Of a stretch of DNA of 34,279 nt, positions 7,860 to 16,084 are shown piece after piece; the stretch's first letter is position 1; each line of letters starts with the position of its first letter. The notes beneath the pieces are model-generated. The model saw nothing but the letters and a program-made list of their open reading frames with translations, made no database searches and was not told where the DNA came from. A program made the position numbers and the translations under genes. The DNA is from Thalassolituus sp. UBA674 (GTDB lineage Bacteria > Pseudomonadota > Gammaproteobacteria > Pseudomonadales > Oceanobacteraceae), in assembly GCA_002298335.1 (NCBI GenBank), contig DBNK01000016.1:1-34279 (forward strand), read 5' to 3'.

Positions 7860-8711
7860 ATGAATATCCATCATCTCAGGCTCATTGTTATTGCCGGTTG
7901 CCAACGCAGTGGTACTACGCTGACAGGGCAGATACTGGGGGCTCATCCGGATACCTTTCTGATCGATGAATTTGATGGTGCATACCCCTTTATTGAGGCC
8001 TTTACCGGAAGAAAAACGCCCTCAGAAGAAGCGCTGGACCACATCGTCCGTACGTCAGCTGAAAAATATCAGGATCACCGAGCCGGGTTTTCTCAACTGA
8101 GTGATCTGGAAGGCTGTGCGGTGGTACTCAAAGCTCCGAACGTCACTTATGACTACCGGATACTGGCACCGCTCAAGGACAGGCTGCGCATTGTTTTTCC
8201 CGTGCGTGATTGCCGTGCGGTAGTGGCTTCCATTCTGAATCTGACCAGCGTCCCGATGATCCGCAATCAGACCCGGCGGTTAAAAGAACATACGGAACTG
8301 TCAGCCGAATTCAGCGATGTCGTGCGTCATCTTGAGAATCCGGACGTACCGGATAGTCACAAGGCCGCGTTAATCTGGTCTGTAAAAACAGGAATGTACC
8401 GGCGTTTCAGTGATGCCGGGCTTGCTCCTTTTGTTTTCCGCTACGAAGATCTGATCAGTGAGGCTGAAAGCCTGATCAGGGCGATGCTGATGCATTGTGG
8501 GTTAAGCCCACAACACGACGTCATGAATTATCCGGACATTCTCAAAGGCATGGGCCCGGGAAACACGTCCCGGCAAAGTGCAATTCAGACACTTTCGCTG
8601 AATAAATGGAAAGACCGCTTTACCCAGGAGGACGAAGCAGAAATTCTGAAAATTGCCGGCGATACAATCACCGGCATCCCGGAATGGGCAAGGTCTTCCG
8701 TTACGGAGTAG
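7860..8711 (+). CDS. Sulfotransferase-family protein
   Basis: A 283-residue member of the sulfotransferase fold. The 5'-phosphosulfate loop is IAGCQRSGTTL (residues ~11-21), the 3'-phosphate-binding segment is VFPVRDCRAVVASI (~111-124), and FVFRYEDLI is a typical C-terminal family motif. It follows the previous gene by 28 nt in the same direction and is the third gene of the sulfotransferase run. The ribosome site before the ATG is weak. Its last 11 bp overlap the end of the convergent gene on the other strand, so the two mRNAs are antisense to each other at their 3' ends. The acceptor is unknown. Confidence 0.85.
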   Translation: MNIHHLRLIVIAGCQRSGTTLTGQILGAHPDTFLIDEFDGAYPFIEAFTGRKTPSEEALDHIVRTSAEKYQDHRAGFSQLSDLEGCAVVLKAPNVTYDYRILAPLKDRLRIVFPVRDCRAVVASILNLTSVPMIRNQTRRLKEHTELSAEFSDVVRHLENPDVPDSHKAALIWSVKTGMYRRFSDAGLAPFVFRYEDLISEAESLIRAMLMHCGLSPQHDVMNYPDILKGMGPGNTSRQSAIQTLSLNKWKDRFTQEDEAEILKIAGDTITGIPEWARSSVTE

Positions 8712-9648
8712 TGGAAGGAATGGTGGTGTTATGGGTAGTTTCGATGTAGTCCACCAGCGCCTGCAATGACACGTCTGTTACGTCATCCGACTTCTTGAAG
8801 ATCACATCCCCCTCAGGCGTAACGGTAAAGATGGTCGAACCGGCGTTGTTCTTAATCACCAGGTTCAGACCCGCCGAGATGTACCACTTGTTGCCGTTGC
8901 CGGTATGGTAAAACTGAATCTGCGGGTTACCGTTGTTTTCCAGTACCAGCAGGTCACGGGCCTCTTTGGTTGTGCTGGTCTCCTGAATGTACACCTGTGT
9001 CGTACCATCCGACTTTTTCAGATGAACCGGGTACTGAGGATTGTCTGTCATCATACCGATCCGGCCATTTTTCAGAACCAGGCTGTCATCAGCGGTGTCC
9101 GGGAAAATACGGAAAGGCAGTTTACTGCTGTGGCTGACATCACGGATAAAGAAGTTCGTCTCGTTGCCGGATACGTCCCAGGTCTGAGAACCCCAACCTG
9201 CTGAGTTATTCTGCTCAAGCCGCAGTCCCGGTGTATCACCATCGGTCACCTGCAGTTCAAGTACTGGAGTACTGGTACCAATACCGATATCGCCCTGGGC
9301 ATCAATCACCATGGCATTATTGCCCGCGCCATTCACAATTTTGAATGGCGTAACATTGTTCGTGACGTTGTCGATAGCAAAATACTCTTCACCACCGTTA
9401 TTGCTGTCATTCGCTTCAAGACGCCAGTCAGTTTTCGGAAAAGAGCCGGATGAACTAGTGTCATCAAACAGAAGACGGACATTATTTTCCTTAAGAATCA
9501 GGGTATCGAAACCAAAATTCAGCCCGCTGGCACAGTCGATACCGACACACTGGCTGCCATCGACAATCAGATCATCATTGATTACCTGGTCGGCAAAACC
9601 CATCATTGGCATTACAGCCAGTACAATTGCAGAAGTGAGCTTTTTCAT
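8701..9648 (-). CDS. Secreted beta-rich protein with tail-fibre-like repeats
   Basis: This 315-residue protein has a clear signal peptide (MKKLTSAIVLAVMPMMGFA, cut before DQ). It carries repeats of the type GDIGIGTSTPVLELQV and GRIGMMTDNPQYPVHL, the 'GIGT-xP-xxxL-V' pattern seen in phage tail fibres and bacterial surface proteins that form trimeric beta structures. No endosialidase-chaperone domain follows; the C-terminus ends in a short helical segment (VSLQALVDYIETTH) that could trimerise. No enzyme motif is visible. Its ATG overlaps the stop of the upstream secreted gene (ATGA). It is probably exported to the periplasm or cell surface; the function is unknown. Confidence 0.65.
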   Translation of the reverse strand: MKKLTSAIVLAVMPMMGFADQVINDDLIVDGSQCVGIDCASGLNFGFDTLILKENNVRLLFDDTSSSGSFPKTDWRLEANDSNNGGEEYFAIDNVTNNVTPFKIVNGAGNNAMVIDAQGDIGIGTSTPVLELQVTDGDTPGLRLEQNNSAGWGSQTWDVSGNETNFFIRDVSHSSKLPFRIFPDTADDSLVLKNGRIGMMTDNPQYPVHLKKSDGTTQVYIQETSTTKEARDLLVLENNGNPQIQFYHTGNGNKWYISAGLNLVIKNNAGSTIFTVTPEGDVIFKKSDDVTDVSLQALVDYIETTHNTTIPSTTP

Positions 9649-10046
9649 TGTGTGGCCTCCCGGATTTTTTCTTCAACAGACTGAACCAGGCTGCCACCAC
9701 GGATGCGGAAGTGACCACTTGATGTCTCAGAATCCACAAGGTTGCGCATGCCAGCTTCGCGGCCATTACTGGCCTCAGCATATTCCTGACCAATGACAGT
9801 GACTGAGACAGCATCAAAATAGTATGAGCCGTCTTTTCCCTGATTGATCTGACTGGTCTGCAGCGCGGCAAAACCGCCGTCGAACGCGTATGAAGCATTA
9901 AAACCATCCGGACCTGATACAGATACTGAGATGCTGTCACTGCCACGGTCAATGAATACGATTTCAGAATCTCTGACGCTGGCATCAATGGCATAGCATT
10001 GACCGGCGCACAGAGTCAGAAGTGCGAGTGTTGATATTTTTTTCAT
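9645..10046 (-). CDS. Small secreted protein, unknown function
   Basis: A 133-residue protein starting at the ATG at 10046, chosen over a longer frame because it gives a standard signal peptide (MKKISTLALLTLCAGQCYA) and has AGGAAAGAAGG just upstream. The mature part is polar and probably beta-rich (DSISVSVSGPDGFNASYAF); I do not recognise a family. It is the first gene of a two-gene operon: its TGA overlaps the ATG of the next secreted protein, which suggests the two products are made in fixed ratio and may act together. Confidence 0.65.
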   Translation of the reverse strand: MKKISTLALLTLCAGQCYAIDASVRDSEIVFIDRGSDSISVSVSGPDGFNASYAFDGGFAALQTSQINQGKDGSYYFDAVSVTVIGQEYAEASNGREAGMRNLVDSETSSGHFRIRGGSLVQSVEEKIREATQ

Positions 10047-10636
10047 CCTTCTTTCCTCGGTTTCCTTTGCGGGGGGACCCGAGTCTATGCCAAACGACAT
10101 TAAAGCCTCAAGGCAAAATAAGGATAAAAAACAATAATGGTTAAATATACCGATAAGAATCAAAGATTGGCTTAATTTAAGACTTCATCGAGACCATGTT
10201 TTTATTACTTCGAGAGTCACAAAATCATCATGAAATCGGCTTAAAAAAACAGATAAATATAAAATTTATTGTTTACTTTCAATAACTTATAAATATTACA
10301 AGGATTAATTAAGTCATTGAAAAAATACTTAAAAAATAAATAAATTATCGTTCTCCGTAGATCGCTGTTACTTTAATTATTGTTCTCTTTATGCCCATTA
10401 AATTCTGTCACTGATACTGGCAATCATGAACATTAAAATGACAAAATTAAAATTACATCAAAATTCAGTCAAATAACCGGCATCTGAAGACCAGGCATTA
10501 AATACCATGAGATCCATCGGACCTTGACTGTACAGAAGAACGGGAGACACACAAAAATCCGCAGATAAAAAATCTGCTGAAACGACGGAATTAAGAAGGT
10601 TACGCCGTACCCGGAGGGGCACGGCGAAGGCTGGAT
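10047..10636. other. A+T-rich intergenic region
   Basis: About 590 bp without a convincing gene. Positions ~10130-10480 are strongly A+T-rich compared with the rest of the window, with many A/T runs, a pattern typical of promoter regions of horizontally acquired genes. The secreted-protein operon on the minus strand must start here. GCAGAT-AAAAA-ATCTGC (10561-10577) forms a short hairpin near the end of the carbonic anhydrase transcript. Confidence 0.5.
10603..10626 (-). terminator. Possible terminator hairpin after carbonic anhydrase gene
   Basis: CGCCGT (10603-10608) pairs with ACGGCG (10621-10626), and an inner CCC pairs with GGG around a 4-nt loop. It begins 10 bp past the stop codon of the minus-strand gene. 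The following sequence is only moderately T-rich, so termination efficiency is uncertain; a second small hairpin lies ~30 bp further on. Confidence 0.5.
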
Positions 10637-11497
10637 TTACTGCCCCATGGCAGACAGCAGGCCGGGATTGATCACAAGGTTACGGACCCCATGAGCATGA
10701 TCTTCGTTAAAGGCATTGCCTTTACACCAGGTCGCAACACTCTGAATGTTCACTTTTTTCACACCAGGGCGAACGCTCCAGCTTACCTGCAGAGGTGATC
10801 CCTGCTCATTATAGGAAGGGCCTGTTGTTGAACCCACGTACTGGATGGGAGTTCCGGTGTCCGATGGAATATTCAGTGCCTGTTGATAGCCTTTTTTCTC
10901 ACCCAGGCGGGTCAGGCTGGCAAAGTCGGCAGCCTGAGGGTCGTTCACCAGAACATACACCTGTGCTTCTACCCGCAGCTGCGGATTCTTGTTGTTGTCG
11001 TTCAGACAGGCGCCCAATGTCGGACCGGGAAACACCGGAGCCGTCGAATGAACGTAGTGCACTTCAATGGTATCACCCGGGTACAGCCCTTCATGCACAC
11101 CGGAGCAGACATCCTCTGATACCGGCGCGGTTTCCGCCGCTGTCAGCTGTCCGGAGTATTTATAACCGGAAAGGTAGCCATGTCCGTCACCATTCCCCGC
11201 GTAGGTGGTGAACTCCCCGCCCTTATGTTCTGCGTTCTTATGAAAGTGGATGTTGCACAGGTTCATCGACTGATAGGGTGGTGCCATACCGAACTTTACC
11301 GGGTTGCTACCCGTTGGAGAGTCGATGTCGCGCGGTGACTGAGGGCCAAAGCCCATGCCTTCGGTATTGTGGGCCAGCAGGTCTCGCTGATGAGCGATCA
11401 TGCTGTCACTGACGGGACCGTGAGACGCTTCTTCCGCGATCACCGCCAGCACCTGAAATGAGGCCAGACACATGGCCAGTAATAATCCTTTATTCAT
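10637..11497 (-). CDS. Delta-class carbonic anhydrase, secreted
   Basis: Interconverts CO2 and bicarbonate, here probably in the periplasm or outside the cell. The 286-residue protein starts at the ATG at 11497, 20 codons inside the longest frame; this gives a signal peptide (MNKGLLLAMCLASFQVLA) and a GGGAG ribosome site. The segment NLCNIHFHKNAEHKGGEF (residues ~79-96) resembles the zinc site of delta-class enzymes first described in diatoms; H84, H86 and H91 are candidate ligands. Cysteines at C81, in EDVCSG, in GACLND and in TWCKG could form disulfides, as expected of an exported protein. It stands alone between hairpins and a divergent pgpA. The class assignment is from recalled motifs and needs a profile search. 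Confidence 0.7.
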   Translation of the reverse strand: MNKGLLLAMCLASFQVLAVIAEEASHGPVSDSMIAHQRDLLAHNTEGMGFGPQSPRDIDSPTGSNPVKFGMAPPYQSMNLCNIHFHKNAEHKGGEFTTYAGNGDGHGYLSGYKYSGQLTAAETAPVSEDVCSGVHEGLYPGDTIEVHYVHSTAPVFPGPTLGACLNDNNKNPQLRVEAQVYVLVNDPQAADFASLTRLGEKKGYQQALNIPSDTGTPIQYVGSTTGPSYNEQGSPLQVSWSVRPGVKKVNIQSVATWCKGNAFNEDHAHGVRNLVINPGLLSAMGQ

Positions 11498-11530
11498 CCG
11501 TCTGTTTCTCCCTGAGTTCTGAACGTCAGA

Positions 11531-11557
11531 AGTATAGTCAAGACTGGCATATGTCAC
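11531..11557 (-). promoter_or_regulatory. Candidate promoter for the carbonic anhydrase gene
   Basis: Minus-strand GTGACA (11552-11557) and TATACT (11531-11536) each match 5 of 6 sigma-70 consensus bases. The spacer is 15 bp, shorter than ideal, so the call is tentative. The -10 lies about 33 bp before the proposed start codon. Confidence 0.3.
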
Positions 11558-11676
11558 CCGCCGGACAGCAACTGGCCTGTTGTGCCGGTCGTTGGTAACT
11601 GGTCTCCACCCGACGGAGTCGAGCCGGGTTTCTGTGTCTGTGGGGTAATTACCGGTATGATAGTTTTTTTCTCAAA

Positions 11677-12183
11677 ATGACGGATGCCGCTGCTGTGACC
11701 CCTGCCAATATGAAGAACCCCATCCACCTGCTGGCCTTTGGTCTGGGCTCAGGCCTTGCCCCGAAAGCACCGGGAACCTTCGGAACCCTCGCGGCCCTCC
11801 CGGTCTGGTGGTTACTGCTCCAGGGCATGCCTTCCCTGCCTTATATCGGGGTTCTGCTGGCGGGCTTTGCCTTTGGTGTGGTGATCTGTGAGATCACCTC
11901 ACGGGATATGGGCGTGCATGACCACGGTGGCATTGTCTGGGATGAATGGATCGGTGTCTGGATCACCCTGCTGTGGCTTCCTTCTGGTGGATCACTGGTG
12001 ACAGATCTGGCCTGGCTGGCGTACGGCTTTGTGCTGTTCCGCTTCTTCGACATCATCAAACCCTGGCCGATCAAGTGGCTCGACCAGAAGGTTCATGGAG
12101 GTTTCGGCATTATGATTGATGATGTGATCGCCGGGATCTTCGGCCTGATTGTGCTGCAGCTCACTGTGTATTTTATTGTCTGA
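11677..12183 (+). CDS. pgpA: Phosphatidylglycerophosphatase A
   Basis: Removes the phosphate from phosphatidylglycerophosphate to make phosphatidylglycerol in the inner membrane. The 168-residue size is typical. Family signatures are GLGSGLAPKAPGTFGTLAALP near the N-terminus, HDHGGIVWDEWIGVWITL in the middle, and FRFFDIIKPWPIKWLD, with several hydrophobic segments between them. In many relatives pgpA follows nusB-thiL; here it is alone, with a divergent carbonic anhydrase upstream and repeats downstream, so the usual context has been rearranged. The ATG at 11677 lacks a strong ribosome site; an internal ATG at 11710 is an alternative start. Confidence 0.93.
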   Translation: MTDAAAVTPANMKNPIHLLAFGLGSGLAPKAPGTFGTLAALPVWWLLLQGMPSLPYIGVLLAGFAFGVVICEITSRDMGVHDHGGIVWDEWIGVWITLLWLPSGGSLVTDLAWLAYGFVLFRFFDIIKPWPIKWLDQKVHGGFGIMIDDVIAGIFGLIVLQLTVYFIV

Positions 12184-12239
12184 GTCGGATTGCCGCGCTG
12201 CTGTACATGTGTGATGACGATGTTATAGCAACAGCTGAT

Positions 12240-12282
12240 GTTGGGTTACGCATCTCGAAGGCGAGCCACGGCATAACCCAAC
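12240..12282. repeat. GTTGGGTTA palindromic repeat
   Basis: GTTGGGTTACGC (12240-12251) and GCATAACCCAAC (12271-12282) are inverted with 11 of 12 pairs, around a 19-nt loop. Hairpins of this GTTGGGTT...AACCCAAC type are dispersed intergenic repeats in many proteobacteria. Its place just after pgpA could also let it stabilise or end that transcript, but no T-tract follows. Confidence 0.65.
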
Positions 12283-12340
12283 CTACTTATACTCTTCACA
12301 ACGACGTTGTCCCAACGACAGAATCCGGCGTTAACGAGGC

Positions 12341-12490
12341 ATCGGGTTTTAACCACCAGCCGCAACGCAGACATTCAATCCGGGCGTCGGCGAGGCAGCG
12401 GATGGCAGGCAAAACCCGATGAAGAAGCGCAGCTTACATACGGTAAGTGAGCATTCTGAAGAGGGTTTTAACACACCAGCCGCAACGCAG
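12341..12490. repeat. REP/MITE-like element with direct and inverted repeats
   Basis: GGGTTTTAACCACCAGCCGC (12344 on) recurs as a near-identical copy at 12463-12490 with both continuing AACGCAG, giving direct repeats ~120 bp apart. ATCGGGTTTT (12341-12350) is exactly inverted as AAAACCCGAT (12411-12420). Between the copies CTTAC-atacg-GTAAG (about 12432-12447) forms a small hairpin. There is no ORF of note. The arrangement suggests a non-autonomous dispersed element; copy number elsewhere cannot be seen from this window. Confidence 0.6.
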
Positions 12491-12500
12491 GCAGCCCGGA

Positions 12501-13178
12501 TCAGCGCCGCATTAAAATCCGGGCCAACACCCCAAGATTCAACAGACTCGCCAGCGACGCGGCCACGTACGTGAACGCTGCTGCGCGCAGTATCTGGTGT
12601 GCGTTCTGCATATCCGGGGCATTGAGGTACTCACCATTCTGCAGCATGGGCAGTGCTTTGCCGAAGCTGGCATCCCATTCAACCGGGAGCGTCACCAGGT
12701 TCAACAGCACTCCGAGCACGACGGAGCCCAGCGCAGCGATCAGCGCCCACCGGGTAATACCCGGGTTCCACCAGCTCATAAAGGGAACCGTAATCAACAA
12801 CAGGGGGGCGGCTCGGGAAAAGATCATGGTGAGTCTGGCAATGCCGGTGCGCAGGTTAAACAGCGATTCACCCCTGCGGTGCTGAATGGCGTGGCCTACT
12901 TCATGCGCGGCCACGACAACGGCTGTGAGGGTTCTGCCATCCAGTTTGTCTTTGGTCAGCCGCACGGCTTTGGCAAAGGGGTCGTAATGGTCACCGATGT
13001 TGGTTTCTTCGACCTGGATATCGTTCATATCCATGATGCGTAACAGGTGCCGCGCCATATCTCCGCCAGTACCTGGAAAATCACTGCGTTCGCTGTTGTG
13101 TCTGCTCAGCACCCGCTTCACCCACCATTGGGGGAAATACATAATCAGCACAACAGCGATTAACAGCAGGTAAATCAT
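12501..13178 (-). CDS. YugP-type membrane zinc metallopeptidase
   Basis: A 225-residue integral membrane protein of the Zn_peptidase_2 (YugP) family. It has an N-terminal membrane helix (MIYLLLIAVVLIMYF), a cytoplasmic-side catalytic region with the zincin motif HEVGH (H92, E93, H96), and two or three C-terminal hydrophobic segments (LLLITVPFM; WALIAALGSVVLGVLLNLVTLPVEWDAS; AASLASLLNLGVLARIL). The VTLPVEWDAS segment is typical and supplies a probable third ligand, E or D. Family members are thought to be proteases, but physiological substrates are poorly known. It is a single gene, convergent with the repeat element and divergent from ribA. Confidence 0.88.
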   Translation of the reverse strand: MIYLLLIAVVLIMYFPQWWVKRVLSRHNSERSDFPGTGGDMARHLLRIMDMNDIQVEETNIGDHYDPFAKAVRLTKDKLDGRTLTAVVVAAHEVGHAIQHRRGESLFNLRTGIARLTMIFSRAAPLLLITVPFMSWWNPGITRWALIAALGSVVLGVLLNLVTLPVEWDASFGKALPMLQNGEYLNAPDMQNAHQILRAAAFTYVAASLASLLNLGVLARILMRR

Positions 13179-13248
13179 GAACAGAGCCGGGTAACAGAAT
13201 CAGCTGCCATTATTGCCCAGACGGCCCGGGCTTTCATCCGTTACCCGG

Positions 13249-13296
13249 CCTGATCAAAGAACACACGGGAGGCAGTACAGCCGCCCGTGTGATCAG
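13249..13296. other. Dyad between zinc peptidase gene and ribA
   Basis: CACACGGG (13262-13269) pairs with CCCGTGTG (13284-13291) around a 14-nt loop, and beyond an asymmetric bulge CCTGAT pairs with ATCAGG. There is no T-tract on either side, so it is not an obvious terminator. It may be an operator or an RNA structure in one of the divergent leaders. Confidence 0.35.
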
Positions 13297-13363
13297 GATC
13301 AACCGCAAGGCGGTAAGTACTCACTGACAGGCGGTTTTTGCAACACTGAATCCCCTCCACAGA

Positions 13364-13392
13364 AGGACAAGCCGGTTTCATGCTGCTAGAAT
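13364..13392 (+). promoter_or_regulatory. Candidate ribA promoter
   Basis: AGGACA (13364-13369), a 17-bp spacer and TAGAAT (13387-13392) resemble a sigma-70 promoter; the -10 matches 5 of 6 bases and the -35 matches 4. The predicted transcript would start about 28 nt before the ribA start codon, too short for an FMN riboswitch. Confidence 0.45.
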
Positions 13393-13426
13393 ACGCGCCC
13401 CTGAAGATCTGACAGAGGCCATTCTG

Positions 13427-14035
13427 GTGAACATCCGCTACGTTGCAACGTCACGGTTACCTACCCCGTTCGGTGTATTTGATATGCACGGATTCGAGGA
13501 AGTAGAGACCGGAAAAGAGCATCTGGCGCTGACCATGGGTGACTTTACCGATGGTGCCCCGGTTTTGCTGCGTGCGCACTCCGAGTGCCTCACCGGCGAT
13601 GCTCTGTTCAGCATGCGGTGTGATTGTGGTTTCCAGCTCGAAGAAGCGCTGCGCTCAGTCGCGCAGGCCGGACGCGGAGTGGTGCTCTACCTGCGACAGG
13701 AAGGCCGTGGTATTGGTCTGCTGAACAAGATCCGCGCCTATAACCTGCAAGACCAGGGTGCCGATACCGTTGAAGCCAACGAGCAGCTGGGTTTTGGTGC
13801 CGACATCCGTGATTACGGCATGTGTCAGCCGATGCTGGAACACCTGGGCATCAGCTCCATCCGTCTGATGACCAACAACCCGCGTAAAGTGACGGCCCTG
13901 TCAGAGGCTGGTGTTACTGTCTCCGAACGTATTCCTATTGTGGTTGGCCGCAACCCTTACAACATCGGTTATCTGAACACCAAGGCCAGCAAGCTCGGAC
14001 ACTACCTGTCCCATCAGGATGAAGAGCCGGAGTAA
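13427..14035 (+). CDS. ribA: GTP cyclohydrolase II
   Basis: Opens the ring of GTP to give the pyrimidine precursor of riboflavin, releasing formate and pyrophosphate. The 202-residue stand-alone form lacks the RibB domain. Zinc ligands are visible as C54, C65 and C67 in HSECLTGDALFSMRCDCGFQ, and the GTP-binding segment is LYLRQEGRGIGLLNKIRAY, with LMTNNPRK further on. The start is GTG at 13427 with AGAGG about 8 nt before it. It faces dxs tail to tail with a shared terminator between them; ribA near dxs-ispA-xseB is also seen in Pseudomonas. Confidence 0.96.
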   Translation: MNIRYVATSRLPTPFGVFDMHGFEEVETGKEHLALTMGDFTDGAPVLLRAHSECLTGDALFSMRCDCGFQLEEALRSVAQAGRGVVLYLRQEGRGIGLLNKIRAYNLQDQGADTVEANEQLGFGADIRDYGMCQPMLEHLGISSIRLMTNNPRKVTALSEAGVTVSERIPIVVGRNPYNIGYLNTKASKLGHYLSHQDEEPE

Positions 14036-14054
14036 TTCCGCACCTCAGAACAGC

Positions 14055-14083
14055 AAAAAGCCGGGTCAGTTGCCCGGCTTTTT
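14055..14083. terminator. Bidirectional rho-independent terminator, ribA/dxs
   Basis: AAAAAGCCGGG, a 7-nt loop (TCAGTTG) and CCCGGCTTTTT form a 6-bp G+C stem flanked by A5 and T5, so it works on both strands. It lies 20 bp after ribA and 20 bp after dxs. Confidence 0.93.
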
Positions 14084-14102
14084 CATTTCAGGATATGTGG
14101 TA

Positions 14103-16004
14103 TCAGGAACCTGAGATATTCCGCGCCTTGATCACTTCCGGCAGATGACGACGCGCCGCGTTCAGAATGGCCGTGGCATCAATGCCGGTTTCCACCCGCT
14201 GTTTGGCCGGGCTGTCCTGCTCAATAAAGCGGTCTTCAATACCCAGTACTTCCGTCGTCACGGTCTTACCGGCGGCAGCCAGCACTTCCAGTACGGCAGA
14301 ACCGGCACCGCCCATAGCAGCGTTTTCTTCAACGGTGATCAGCAGATCGTGGGAGTCTGCCAGCTGCTGAATCAGCTGGGTATCCAGCGGCTTCACAAAA
14401 CGCATGTCAGCAACCGTGGCATCCAGTGACTCAGCGGCCTGAAGTGCCGCCGCCAGTGGCGCACCGAAGGCCAGAATGGCAACGCCGCCCTGCCCTTCAC
14501 GACGGATGATGCCTTTGCCCAGAGGCAGAGCGGTCATGTCGTCCGCAGGCACCGCACCCGTTCCGCTGCCGCGTGGGTAGCGCACCGCGGCCGGGCCGTC
14601 GTAACAGTAACCGGTGTAAAGCATCTGGCGGCATTCATTTTCATCCGAAGGTGCCATCACCACCATATTGGGTATGCAGCGCAGATAGCTGAGATCGTAG
14701 GCACCGTGGTGCGTCGGGCCGTCTTCTCCCACCAGACCGGCACGGTCGATGGCGAACAGAACGTCGAGGTTCTGCAGGGCAACATCATGGATCAGCTGGT
14801 CGTAGGCGCGTTGCAGGAAGGTGGAGTAAATCGCCACCACCGGCTTCATGTTTTCGCACGCCATACCCGCGGCCAGTGTGACGGCATGCTGCTCGGCAAT
14901 GGCGACATCGTGGTAGCGGTCCGGATACTCTTCCGAGAAGCGCACCATGTCGGAGCCTTCACGCATGGCCGGGGTAATACCATTCAGACGCTCATCACGG
15001 GCGGCCATATCACATAACCAGTCACCGAAGACGTTGGAATAGGTCGGTTTTTTCGGCGCACTGCTCTGGGCCGCAGGTGCTATCGGCTTCAGCGCGTGGT
15101 ATTTGATCGGGTCTTCTTCGGCAGGTTTGAACCCTTTGCCTTTGCGCGTCACGATGTGCAGGAAACGCGGCCCCGGCAACTGCTTCAGGTTTTCCAGCGT
15201 GCTGATCAGCTCACCGACATCATGCCCGTCGATCGGACCGTAGTAGTTAAAGCCCAGCTCCTCAAACATCACACCCGGAGCAACCATGCCCTTCATGTGC
15301 TCTTCGGTTTTGCGCGCGAACTCCCATGCTGAAGGAATGATCTCCAGCACTTTTTTGCTGCCTTCACGCATGGCGGAGTAGGTTTTGCTCGACCAGATAC
15401 GGGTGAAGTACTTGTTCAGGGCACCGACGTTGTTGGAGATCGACATGTCATTGTCATTGAGGATCACCAGCATATCGGCCTTCTCATGACCGGCGTGGCA
15501 CAGGGCTTCGAAGGCCATGCCCGCCGTCATGGCACCATCACCGATAACCGCGACACACTGGTTGTCTTTCTGCTGCTGACGGAAGGCCAGCGCCATACCC
15601 AGTGCCGCACTGATGGAAGTGCTGGAATGGCCGACACCGAAAGTGTCGTAGCTGCTTTCTTCGCGCGACGGAAAGGCCGCCGGGCCGCCCGCTGTGCGGA
15701 TGCGGTGCATCTCTTCGCGGCGGCCGGTCAGGATCTTATGCGGATAGGCCTGATGGCCCACGTCCCAGACCACACGGTCATCGGGCGTATTGAAGATGTA
15801 ATGCAGGGCGACGGTCAGCTCGACCACGCCCAGACCCGCGCCAAAATGTCCACCGGACTGACCGGTGCTGTACAGCAGGAAATGACGCAGCTCTTCACAG
15901 ACCTGATTCAGCTGGTTCTCATCCAGCGCACGCAGATCAGCCGGCGAATCAATCTGATCCAGCAACGGGGTATCAGGGCGCGTGGAGGGAATCTCAGTAA
16001 ACAT
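14103..16004 (-). CDS. dxs: 1-deoxy-D-xylulose-5-phosphate synthase
   Basis: A thiamine-diphosphate enzyme joining pyruvate and glyceraldehyde-3-phosphate in the first step of the MEP isoprenoid pathway. About 633 residues from the ATG at 16004 (two codons inside the longest frame). Signatures include GGHFGAGLGVVELTVALHY, DVGHQAYPHKILTGR, the ThDP/Mg motif IGDGAMTAGMAFEA...NDNDMSIS, and AEQHAVTLAAGMA with RAGLVGEDGPTHHG in the transketolase pyrimidine domain. It aligns throughout with Pseudomonas Dxs. It is the last gene of xseB-ispA-dxs and is followed by a strong terminator. Confidence 0.97.
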   Translation of the reverse strand: MFTEIPSTRPDTPLLDQIDSPADLRALDENQLNQVCEELRHFLLYSTGQSGGHFGAGLGVVELTVALHYIFNTPDDRVVWDVGHQAYPHKILTGRREEMHRIRTAGGPAAFPSREESSYDTFGVGHSSTSISAALGMALAFRQQQKDNQCVAVIGDGAMTAGMAFEALCHAGHEKADMLVILNDNDMSISNNVGALNKYFTRIWSSKTYSAMREGSKKVLEIIPSAWEFARKTEEHMKGMVAPGVMFEELGFNYYGPIDGHDVGELISTLENLKQLPGPRFLHIVTRKGKGFKPAEEDPIKYHALKPIAPAAQSSAPKKPTYSNVFGDWLCDMAARDERLNGITPAMREGSDMVRFSEEYPDRYHDVAIAEQHAVTLAAGMACENMKPVVAIYSTFLQRAYDQLIHDVALQNLDVLFAIDRAGLVGEDGPTHHGAYDLSYLRCIPNMVVMAPSDENECRQMLYTGYCYDGPAAVRYPRGSGTGAVPADDMTALPLGKGIIRREGQGGVAILAFGAPLAAALQAAESLDATVADMRFVKPLDTQLIQQLADSHDLLITVEENAAMGGAGSAVLEVLAAAGKTVTTEVLGIEDRFIEQDSPAKQRVETGIDATAILNAARRHLPEVIKARNISGS

Positions 16005-16084
16005 CAGCAAATTCGGTTTCCGCAGGGGTTTGACCGCACAGGATCAAACCAGAATAGAAGAGGGACATTTTAACGTGTCAGGGC

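Noticed and set aside
13320..13426. FMN riboswitch in front of ribA
   Set aside because: The leader is short and none of the conserved RFN-element sequences are visible.
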